Assembly (NCBI GenBank): GCA_963691705.1
Contig: OY829540.1
Location: forward strand, 4,602,001 to 4,666,000
Length of the DNA stretch: 64,000 nucleotides
Reading direction: 5' to 3'
Source of the DNA: Viola odorata
Lineage: Eukaryota > Streptophyta > Magnoliopsida > Malpighiales > Violaceae
The translations under genes and the position numbers were made by a program. Of the stretch, positions 50,201-60,660 are shown one piece after another; the first letter of the stretch is position 1; each line of letters begins with the position of its first letter. Under the pieces are notes generated by a model. The model had not been told where the DNA came from and did not search any database. It worked only from the letters and a program-made list of their open reading frames with translations.

Positions 50201-50996
50201 AGTAATTAATTTTGAGTTTTTTGTGAAATATTAGGTGGATATGCAGCAGGATACTACAGTTACAAGGTAATCTTTAATTCCTGAACATTTTTTTCGGTGT
50301 TACTTGGACTTTCAGAATACTCATAGGCAAATGGCTGTGGGGGTGATTGAATGGTGAATAATTTTTGCATTAGAGTTTTTCTTCCTTTTCTTTTGTTGTC
50401 TTACCAGACGCAAGTTAAAAGGTATTTGGACAGCAAAACATAACCCAGCTTGAGCTTTATTGAAATTCCTCCCTTTCCTCAAATTTATAACTTTCAGGAG
50501 AAACAAAGGGGGCTCAATTTATATTCTTGTTTTCCTCCAACCTACCCCCCCTTTTTCCGTATCGTATCTGATAGTACAAATCTTCATTGCAGTGGGCGGA
50601 GGTACTATCTGCAGATGCATTCTCCGCTTTTGAGGATGCTGGATTGGATGACAGCAAGGTATTAGGTCGCAATTGTGTTAACATGTTTTGACTGTCTCAC
50701 TACTGCTTTCATAGGCATATCCGGAGAGTATTTTCAAGAAGATTAACACTCATTTATCTCGACAGGCCGTCAAAGAAACAGGAAACAAGTTCCGCGAGAC
50801 CATTCTTGCTCTTGGAGGTGGAAAACCACCGCTAGAGGTCAGATGGCAAAAGCTAGATTTAGTACTTCAGCTTAATTTTTCTGCGCTACTTTGACCTAAC
50901 CTTGAAGTTTGTGTGCAGGTGTTTGTTCAATTCCGAGGGCGTGAACCTTCACCGGAAGCACTTCTCAGGCACAATGGCTTGTTATCTGTGGCATGA
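44213..50996 (+). CDS. Organellar oligopeptidase, M3A family (OOP/TOP-type)
   Basis: Seventeen exons (first 44213-44575, last 50919-50996) give a continuous 781-codon frame, close to the Arabidopsis organellar oligopeptidase. The first 79 residues are Ser/His/Pro-rich ([20 protein letters not shown] ... [14 protein letters not shown]), a typical dual plastid/mitochondrial transit peptide. The metallopeptidase site is in exon 11: [16 protein letters not shown], the HExxH-type zinc motif with Glu as base; [17 protein letters not shown] follows. The family degrades presequences and other 8-23-residue peptides after processing peptidases release them. An in-frame upstream ATG at 44132 would add 27 residues, and an internal ATG at 44450 ([14 protein letters not shown]) would give a cytosolic form like the cytosolic paralogue. 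I chose 44213 because it best fits a transit peptide. All splice sites checked are GT-AG. Confidence 0.95.
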
Positions 50997-51908
50997 GGGC
51001 TTCTGTTCGTCTTTATGGTCAAGTAAATGTAATACTCATCTGTTAGTTAGGACTCCGAACCACGGCAAAATAAATTGATGTTGGGACAGATTACATTGTT
51101 TCTATGGCCAAACAAAAACACTCTTTTCTGGACAAGAGGAGAAGAAAAATGAACAGAACAGAACAGAAAAAGATTGAATGAAAAGTGAGGGGTTTCCTTT
51201 TTCTTAAAACCATTTTTTTCATGCTGAGAAGCAATGCTATGCCCTAATTTTTTTTTTGTTTTTGCTTGAAATACTTGAAGAGATCGAAAAAACCTGCTGA
51301 ATTAAGCAGGGAGAAAGTAGAACATGAATGTAACAAATGTGAAATATTCAACTTCTAATCAAGTTGTGCTACTGTGAGTAGTTGAGTACCCAAATTTAGT
51401 GTAGGGTATAGAATCAATGCCTTCCCTTCAAAGTAAGATTACAAGTTTAGATTATGATTAATTGATTAAACAAAAAGAGAATAAATCCTGCTAATAATGA
51501 ATGTAATTTTAATACAGAGTTGAGAAATAAATTCATTATTTGTTCGCTAAAACGATTTATATTCGAGTAGCATATTTTGTCTAAAAAAAATACAAATTGA
51601 TAAATATCTAAAGTTACTACACTATTATTAATATTATCATTAAAAAAAAAATCATTGTTTACCAACTAAAATAAATATCGGCAGTTTATAAAAGTAAAAA
51701 AGAAATAATAAGAAGAAGAAGAAAGTTTTGTTAAAATTGTAAAAGAAAAATAAGAGAAACAGGAGTACTGAATTGGTGGTGGTATCAGCAAAGTCAACCG
51801 ACCAACCGAACCGAACTATCGATCTGTTCTAACTGGATGGTCCACATCGAGTCCTTTCATCATTAGTCCAGCAGCAGAAATTAGAGAGGAGGAAGAAGAA
51901 GAGGAGAA
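50997..51908. other. Oligopeptidase 3' UTR and BRK1 promoter
   Basis: AT-rich spacer. The BRK1 leader is purine-rich (GAGAGGAGGAAGAAGAAGAG). No other gene seen. Confidence 0.5.
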
Positions 51909-52265
51909 ATGGCGAGAGCAGGAGGTATAACAAACGCCGTCAATGTAGGGATTGCAGTGCAAGCCGATTGGGAGAATCGCGAATTCATCTCCCACATTTC
52001 CCTCAACGTCCGTCGCCTCTTCGATTTCCTCCTCCAATTTGGTACTATTCCCTCTCTCCCTCTCCCTCTCCCTCTCTCGTTCCTAGCCATTGAAATTGAA
52101 ACTAATCTATTGTTGAATTGAATGCATGATTTGAATGCAGAGGCTACTACAAAGAGCAAACTTGCTTCACTTAACGAGAAGCTTGACACATTGGAGCGCC
52201 GTTTAGAGCTGCTTGAAGTCCAAGTGGGTACTGCAACCGCCAACCCTTCTCTTTTTAACACCTGA
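51909..52265 (+). CDS. BRK1: BRICK1 (HSPC300), SCAR/WAVE complex subunit
   Basis: Two exons (51909-52041 and 52141-52265) give 85 codons, the standard BRK1 length. The protein starts MARAGGITNAVNVGIAVQAD, continues NREFISHISLNVRRLFDFLL and ends in the coiled coil SLNEKLDTLERRLELLEVQV then GTATANPSLFNT. It differs from the Arabidopsis protein at only a few positions as I recall it. BRK1 stabilises the SCAR/WAVE complex that activates ARP2/3 and drives actin-dependent shaping of epidermal cells and trichomes. The intron phase and position match the family. Intact. Confidence 0.97.
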
Positions 52266-53809
52266 TTCTGTTTCCAATTCACTGTGTATGCTTCCATAAT
52301 CAGTCCATGTCTGTATCATGTTTAACAAACAAAACCCTGTATTGTACCCCTTTTGGTGATCATCAGTATATAGATTTATGTGTTCCGTGTTCATTTTTCT
52401 CCATTGGGTTCTGCCAATTCTTTTCATCCATAGCAGTAGCTCATGAAAATCCGTGCAATGTTAACCTGTCAAGTACTAAGTACCTTTTTCCAATTGATAG
52501 AAGTAAATTTCAAGATATTTCGTGACAATTAAGTAGTAATTTGTCTAATTCTTAGAAGCCTGAAAGAGATCAATCACGTTCTCTTCGTGATCTCATCTCC
52601 ATTAGTGTCTAATGTTTAGTATTATAGAAGTTTCAGGTATTCTTTCTTATTTTCATAGAAATGCATTTTGGTTAGCTGGGCTTTCACAAGCAGTAAATTA
52701 GAAACTCAGAGGTGACGTAAATACTAACACCTCATATTCCTCCTTTCTGGTCTAAGATGTTGCCTATAACCCTAAGCTGCTTGGTTATGCAGCACGCATA
52801 GTGTCTTATTGAATAGGTCTTCAATGATGTTAGCTTTTCTCTAACGTCGTTGAGTTAGATGGAATATTCTTGAGTCTTCGAATAGGGATTTGGACACAAA
52901 GAGTAGGTGCTCTCTGCTTTAATTGTTTAATCTAGTATGTTTTATAATAGTTCTTTATGCTTGATAACCTAAGAAGACATAGGAGGAGGAATGCTTGGTA
53001 TGGATTGAGATTCAGTGAGTCTTGCTTAGGTCAGGCAGAAATACAAGTGATGCAATAACTTGCAGAAAATGACTTTCTGAGGTCTAAAATGTGAAGTTTC
53101 TTGTTTGGATCACACTAGAGTAGGTTGGACAACCAGTTGTTAGCTTTTAATTATCTTTTATTAAATTCTGTACCCACACTGCTGTCTTTACCTGTTGTAG
53201 GATTCTGTTACAAAGTATACAATCAGTTCTTGTGTAGTATCGATGTGTTTATGCCTTCTAGTTACGTCTGCTTCCTGTCTAGTGCTTTAATTGTCAACCA
53301 TATTATCTTCAGCACGGTTGCGCTCCATCAGTGTGTTTTACCCTTAACTCGCATCTATGACTTGGGTTGCATTGAGGTTGTGTTTAGCCCGAAGCCTCGC
53401 CCTTCACACTTTGCAGGAAGTACCATTGAGCTACAAGCTCATTGGTTCGCTGCACTGTAACTTGCTCTACTCAACTTAATTAACCCTGTAATCCATGCTA
53501 GCCAGGCTTTACTGCATTGGTTCATATTGTCCGTACAACTGTATCATGGACTAAATTGTTCAAAAGCTTAAGTAAATGTTCTACATCCATTAAGAATCTA
53601 GTTGCAAAAAATATATTCTTAAACCTGAATATTCAGGAGACAAAATTTAGAATTAAGAAGAAAAATCTTATTTCAATGAAATAGACATCAAAGCACATGA
53701 CCTCACATAAAAGAGGATTGAGGAACTCTCCTCATTTTTCTCTTTTATAATTGTCACATGCAACTAAACTTATCATCATTCACAGATTAACATTGCATCA
53801 ACACATCTA
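52266..53809. other. Region between BRK1 and SYMRK 3' ends, no gene seen
   Basis: A 1.5-kb spacer between converging genes. A 111-codon open frame at 53125-53460 has no domain and ordinary composition. It is probably chance. Confidence 0.4.
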
Positions 53810-56800
53810 CTATCTTGGCTCTGGAGGAGCCAAAGCTTTTGTGTTAATTGGTGATGGTTCTGGTGGGCTTGGAGCGGGTGGTGGTAGGGTAATCCTCTTG
53901 TCCATGACTATTGAGAAGCGATTAGATCCTCCCAGACTGTACCCTCCCAAGCTGTCTATAGATTTCATATATTCAGAAGCATTGTTTTCTATAATTAAAG
54001 CATCTTCCAGCTCTCGGACAATGTCAGGCATGAATGGTCGATAAGCAGAGAAGGTCTCAATGCATGTTGATGCCACCTCCACCACCCTCCACATGGCCTC
54101 TGCATGGTACGCCCCCTTTATGTTAGGGTCCACAATTTCATCAATCCTTGATTCCCTTATGTATGGTTTTGCCTGTAGGCATATATGATTTTTTTGTTAG
54201 TTCACTAGGATATTCAGAAACCTGGTGATCATAAAATGTTGCATGTTAGCAAAATATCAACAAGCTCAAATGTAACATCTGCAAAAGAAGCATTGAAAGG
54301 TTAATGCTTATAAATAGAAGAAATCATGACTAGCACATACCCATTCTACCAAGCTCCACTCATTCCTAGGCCTGCTTACATTGAGAGGCTCCCGACCGCT
54401 TACAATTTCTAGTAGAACAACCCCAAAGCTAAAGACATCACTTTTTACAGATAGGTGCTGCGTTGAATAGTACCTGAATGATAGATGTTAATGAGAACCG
54501 ATGTAGGAATCTGTATACTCATAGACTCAGTGCAAAAATTGTAAGTTTAACGTTGAGATCCTGACATCAAGCAGTGGAGCATTAAAAGCCTTCTGAGCAG
54601 TTGTAGTTTACTGTCAGTAAAGGAGGTGATAACCATGTCTTTTAGGGAGTGTATTTATTTTGCTCACAGTAAAGAAACTTAAGATATTGAATTTCTAATC
54701 TGAAACTTGAGTACTTTGTGTACTTACTCAGGATCCAAGTATCCAGCTGTGCCTCTTACTTCCAGAGAAGCACAGCTGTCCCCTTCTTGAGGAGCATATT
54801 TTGAGAAGCCAAAGTCTGCCACCTTGGCATTCATGCTGTGATCTAGTAGTATGTTACTTGACTTTACATCCCTATGTATAACGCAACGCCCGGAGAATGT
54901 GTGTAGATACGTCAAACCTGAACGAGGAATAATGATATTATGTTTCTCTAGTCTCTTCCACCTATATGATTATATACGGGGAACAATGGATACGTAAAAG
55001 CTTAATACCCCAATTTTACTTGCCTCGAGCTGCGCCTAGAGCAATAGAAAGTCTGGTGGGCCAGTCTAGTGTTTTTCTTTTTGCAGCTTCCCCTGTTAAA
55101 GACCTCCTTGTTAATAAGATATGAATGCCATAACAGATTAGGTGGTTGTAGTTTTAAGAAGAAATACCATAGAGACGATCTTGTAGAGAACCATTGGACA
55201 TAAATGGATAAACAAGGATTTGTTGCTCGTGTTCACAGCAATAACCAAGAAGAGGCACAAGGTTCTCATGACGAATAGCTGAAAGAAGATTTAGCTGCAA
55301 AATACATAGACAACCATAATTAGCTGATAGTATGCATTTAGGCTTAGGTTTATTAGAGTAAAGTTGCAGAATGGGTCTTCTTTTTATCTGATGGCGACAC
55401 AAAAGAACTGCATATGGACAATGGACCAGAAAATATTCAAATGGGTTCTATCGTCGTTATTAAATTTTGGTAGTCATAGTGATTACTATCAGAAGTCACC
55501 CAGAATAAGAAAATAATGCAAGAAAAGAAACAACTAGATGATACTTGGCATTTCTGGCTGCCAAATTGAAGATATTGTTTTCATTTCAATGACATAGTTT
55601 AGTTGGTTTATAAATAGGCAGAGGACTACAATAAAGTCCTACTTATACCTCATTCTCAAACTCTCGAGTCCCCTGAGTTGAGTTAGATGATCGGACCTTC
55701 ACTGCCACTTCCTGACCACTAGATAGCGTTCCACGGTATACGGATCCAAAGCCTCCTTCACCTATCATGGTCTTGTACTGCTGGGTAGCACTCTCTAAGT
55801 GTTCTAGGGTAAATGATTGAATGGTTATCGATTTCAAGAAATCTGCATCTGTACTGGGTATAGAGAAGACAGCATCTGCATAGAAAATGAGTTGAGAGAT
55901 ATGAATGTAAGATGAGTGCTGAAAAAAAAATATTGGATGGATGAACAGTGACATACTGGCCATAGGTCTACTATGTTGATCTCTGCATGCATATTTTCGT
56001 TTAATTATTTCTATGGTTCACAGACTGCGGAAGATGGTAACAGCTTTGTTGTATACTCTTCTTCCCATGTTATTCTGTACTTCGATATCTAATTTGCTGA
56101 CATGGATTGAATAAAACTTTGATAACTAAAGATTATAGATGAGGATCTTTGTATCCACTTCAGTGAATACATCTGAAAACATGAAAAACCTGAATACAAC
56201 TGTTCTGAAAGCAAGTCAAACTAACTAAGGAGATAGAGGATTGTTGAATATTTATTTTGTGATAGATGCCAGTTTGGTTAGTAGTGGATCATGGGTTCTT
56301 GTGCAGTCTTGGTTCATTTAGTTTAGCCTGGCATCAAAACTGTACATTTTGGAAATATCAGTAGCGCAGGATTGCTTTTTCTTACTCTGTGCCATTTTCC
56401 CATGAAACTTTTTTCCTCTAGTCTTGAATTTCTGTCTGCAGATACAAGCAAAAATTATTCCTGCTGCTAGGGTTAATAGGAGTGATCCAGATGCAATGCT
56501 GCCTATGAGAAGTCCTTGTGTGTTACTTGCTTCCTCTCCATCACATTCCCCAGAGCTGAAATTTAGGGTACATATAGAGCATTATATTTGTGCTTCATTC
56601 TTCCAATTTAAAATCATGGTTTTACATTAGTCAGTTAGATCTCTTACTCTGTTTTAAGTCTTGAGCTGTTAAAGCTGGGAGCACTGAGAAGCGGATTGCA
56701 CCCAAAATATCTAGGGAAGGCACAAGTTGTAAATTAAGTTTGCATTAGTAGCAAGGTTGAATTATGAATATGCTTTGGTTTTAAATGATAGACAAAGTAA

Positions 56801-59800
56801 CTTACAGTGTTGTTAAATATGGAAGTAAGATTAAGGAATCTGGAAGAATTCCCATAAGATTATTGTTGCTCAAATCCCTGTATGAAATCAGAAAATGACA
56901 TATAGTCATTGTGTGGAGCAGTAAACGAACTAATTTGTGACTATTGTCACTGTGGACTGTATATTGACAAATTAGTGGCATATTATTGTAGCATAGTATG
57001 ATTTTGCCAACTTCTCTATAAAAATGTGAAATTGCATGGATAGTATAATGAGACTAGTCTTAGTGGATGCAAAAGGAGAAGAAATTATTATAGCTACAAA
57101 TATGATGCCATTAGCATCAAACCTTAACTGCTCCATCTATTTTGTGTGTGTGTGTGTGTGTGTATGAAATAGGCTTCTTACAGACATGGTTTTGCCTACT
57201 TAAACTAAGATTCCTCTAGTTTGCAGATGAAATGTTATTAAGTATGAACAGAGCTTGAAATAAGAAACTTTACACTGATGTCAACTTGGAAGTGCTGAAG
57301 AACTCTGGGACCATGGAAGTGAAGCCATTGTAGCTAAAGTTCCTATAAACAAGAAGCAGTAGAGTAAATAATGGGAAAATGTACGGAAGGTACAATTTTA
57401 CACTGCAGTGTCGGTGGAGAGGGTTAGCTTTTTTAGTGAAAATAATAGAAAAGCTCTCAGTTACTAGTATTAATACAGTGTTTCGTTTTGCATCAATTAG
57501 ACTGTAATCCTGTATGTTTTAGGAATTGAGTAGGCGTGGAAGTGTTTTGTTTGGTATATGATCTTTTATGTGAGAGAGAATTCATTCATGCATTGTGTCA
57601 TCAGTTTCTTTTGGTAAGGCTGTGTCATTTTTTCATCCCTGCATTGTGTCACCAGTTTCTTTTGGTAAGGCTGTGCCATTTTTTCATTCCTGTATCACTA
57701 GTAGATTCACTACCCAGTATCTAAGAGTGCAGGAATCATACAAGTCCATTAGGTAGTTAAGCTCAATGATGCTGGTAGGAATCCACCCTTGAAGTTGACT
57801 TGAAGAAATATCCCTGGTAAGTACTATTGATTAGCAATATGTTGGAGAAGAAAGATTTAAGAGAGGACATTATTGACCACAAAAAGTTGAGTCTCAGTTT
57901 CTTTTCTCAAGATATGTTAATGAAGGAACTTACAGCTCAGTGATGACAGAGGAACCATTTCTGTATTTGCATGTCACGCCTGTCCAATTGTGAGGATGGC
58001 AGGGGTCCCCTGACCAACTCTGCAGCAGTTGGTTTTCTTTGTTATGCAGTAGCAGTCCTCGTCTCACACTTGCCATAGCGTCCACTGAAGAAGAGATTTT
58101 AGTATCAATTAGGAACAGAGATTTAGTATCAATTATGAGTTATGCTTCGTAGTTTCCACTTATTTGACAATTGAGCTTACCATCGTCTTGGTTCGTTTCT
58201 TGGGACCATGAGTGCATTTGCAGGATCTCATAGGCATTTAAAATGGGTCCAAGATCATATCCAGTTTCCACTTTGACAAGAGTCAGATTCAGAGACCCAT
58301 TCGCTACTACATTTAGAGCTGCTTCCCTATAGTTTGATCCCATAGCCAGTATGTCAAAATTCCCCTTTTGCATCTCATTGTTGATGTAGATGTTAAATAC
58401 CCTCTGTCTGATTTGTACACTGTCATTGAGCTCTAGAAAGTAGAGGAACACAGTGTAGTTGTGATACTCCATGTCCAGGTCTTTGTGCAGGAACTCCAAT
58501 TTGTCGGTGTGCATTAGCGCTGTTCGGAGAACCCTGAGAGGCACTGTTGTGGTGGCATTGTGTAGGGAAGTGCCGCCAGAGGTAGCAGGTGAAGATGCAG
58601 AAACACTTCCCGAGTCAGGACTGTGCCATATTCTGTCAAATGGATCGTCTGGATACCTGAAATTGAAAATTTACGGGATGAAGCAGGTAACTTGTAATAC
58701 CGTCAATAAGATTTCTCTGACATGTTGGTTAGGTGGTCTTTAGAATCTCGACAGCTTCCGGGTAGGAAACTATTCCCGTTCGAGAGAATAGAAGAGTAAT
58801 AGACTATAGAGTATACCTGATGTCATCCCCAGCATTTCCGGCATCAATTCTGCTAACCAATCTGAAAACATTAGAAGAGTAATTTCCTTTTAAATACTTC
58901 CCATCATCCAGTGGCCTCAGTTCAAGCTTTGAAATGAACGGATCTCCTTGGTCGTGCGCTAGGCAAAAATCTGTCTCCTGTCTAGTAGCTCTAAAAATGC
59001 CCTCCACGCTGAAATCTTCCGATGAATTCACTTGTCTTATCGGTGTCACACCGATAAGAACATCAAAGAGCGAGCCCAAACGACTCACTGGGTTGTTTCC
59101 AGAAAGAAATGTGGCCCTTATCAGATAATCTTGCTCACTGTTTGTTTGTAGACTGTAACATCTTTTTCCCGAATCGATGGGGAAAACTCTAACTCTATCA
59201 TTTCCGGCTCCACTTGTTATATGGTGACAACTTTTCTTATCAGGGAACCATTCATCATCCGATGTCCAGTTTAATTTGTTGTTATCAGAAAAACTTGTCT
59301 CAGCACAGCATGCTATGCTCACAAATCCTGCAAGAAATCATGTACACATCACATTTTAAAGTTGAGTATCAGCCCGGTGCGAACAAAATCAATCCTCATC
59401 CTATTTTAGTAAATTTAAAAATGCATGTGGTTTTGACCTAAACACTCCAAGTGCTAAACATTATTGAAATATCTGCAAGAATTGCCTGTCTTAAAATTTT
59501 ACAACATAATAATCATTGGGTGTCTAAATTTAGAACTTGGTCGTTGACCAGAACATTCCTGTAACCTAGGTTTTACCAGTTCTGACATACAATTATCATA
59601 GATTTCAATGTTCAAAATAATAGATCTCAAGATCAGGAAAAAAAAACCAAAAAAACCAAACATGAAACTTCTATGCCCTACAGATCCAGCTTCTAAGGTT
59701 CATAACAGAGAGAAGCAGACTAATTCTGCACAATATTTTCATAAATCAAAATCGAATCTGAATTCCAATGTAAACTCTGGAAAGAAGTGAATTTATTTCC

Positions 59801-59921
59801 AGTTTTAACTATGCAATAAGAACTTACCATTCTGTGCAGAAGCTGATGGAACAAGTATGAACAGACAAATAATGCAGAATTCGACACTTCTTAACATCCA
59901 ATTTTGCATCCCTCCCATCAT
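53810..59921 (-). CDS. SYMRK: Symbiosis receptor kinase SYMRK (DMI2/NORK orthologue)
   Basis: Fifteen exons from 59921 down to 53810 give 928 codons in one frame (Lotus SYMRK is 923 aa, also 15 exons). Order: signal peptide ([20 protein letters not shown]...ASAQ); malectin-like domain (exons 2-3: [39 protein letters not shown]); GDPC motif ([17 protein letters not shown], exon 4); three LRR exons of 72, 69 and 72 nt (57742-57813, 57274-57342, 56806-56877); transmembrane helix ([20 protein letters not shown]); and kinase: [50 protein letters not shown]. The tail has [11 protein letters not shown] (a small duplication) and a Pro-rich end. SYMRK acts at the plasma membrane with LysM receptors upstream of nuclear calcium signalling in root endosymbiosis. 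The intron after LGAARG uses a GC donor (55021-55023). No lesion found. Confidence 0.97.
57145..57165. repeat. (GT)n microsatellite in a SYMRK intron
   Basis: About ten TG repeats between exons 6 and 7. Confidence 0.85.
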
Positions 59922-59929
59922 CTTCTCAT
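59918..59929 (-). promoter_or_regulatory. Minimal uORF overlapping the SYMRK start
   Basis: ATGAGAAGATGATGG: an upstream ATG gives Met-Arg-Arg and then a TGA that overlaps the main start as ATGA. Ribosomes starting at the upstream ATG would end exactly at the SYMRK start, so reinitiation or leaky scanning is needed. A second in-frame ATG (ATGATG) follows at once. Confidence 0.5.
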
Positions 59930-60660
59930 CTTAACCGGAGCTCGAGCCATCGGATCACCGAACTTGGTACGCGAACTGACCAACTAGCTACTCATCATCT
60001 TGCAGAAGAAACTTCTGCCATCCAAGAAACTCTTTATCAATTTCTTGCAAACAGTTTTATTGTCCGATTGAGTCAACAATTCCAAAAACACACCTGTTGG
60101 TTCAGCTATTTGATGACTACTAGAGTGACTAAAACAATTCAATCAGATAACCGACTCTGACTAGGATTTAATCATAGAGAGAGCACAGCGACAAAAGGGT
60201 ATCAAGGAAATGGAAGGTTTTGAAGCAGAAGAGGTCGATAACAACATAGGTTTGACTTCAAAATGTAGAAGGTAGAGAGCGTAAGCATAGGGGTTTGATT
60301 GATTATGATTACAATAATAATAATAATAATTTTAAATTAATTTGATTGTCAATTGTTTGTTAGAATAATGGAATTTGATTAGTATTAAAACTTTGTTTTA
60401 GTGGTTGGGGTGGTCTAGTTATCTTATATTTAAAATCTAATCAAGTTGTAAAATAATTGGGCGGACCAATCTTTCATTTCATCTCTATTCTTGTCTGTTA
60501 CCATGGAATGAAACATCATAGAAATGAGAGGTTTGTGTTATGTAATAAACCACTTTCTATCACCGGTTAAGTAAATTATTAACTTTTTTCATGTAAGAAT
60601 GAACACGAGACCAATGAATTCAGGCATGCACGCGTTAGTAGATCAACTATGAGAATAAGT
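59922..60660. other. SYMRK 5' UTR/promoter region
   Basis: Lies between SYMRK and the STR2 relic, which are head-to-tail on the minus strand. Contains an (AAT)n microsatellite at about 60310-60331. No gene seen. Promoter cis-elements could not be assigned with confidence. Confidence 0.5.

Noticed and set aside
53125..53460. 111-codon open frame between BRK1 and SYMRK
   Set aside because: No domain, no splice or promoter context, ordinary composition. Likely chance.
58471..59441. Plus-strand open frames over SYMRK ectodomain exons
   Set aside because: They are antisense shadows of exons 2 and 3.
53810..59921. Generic malectin-LRR kinase (MEE39/SIF type)
   Set aside because: The exon pattern, GDPC motif, [20 protein letters not shown] tail and APQEGDS activation segment are specific to SYMRK.
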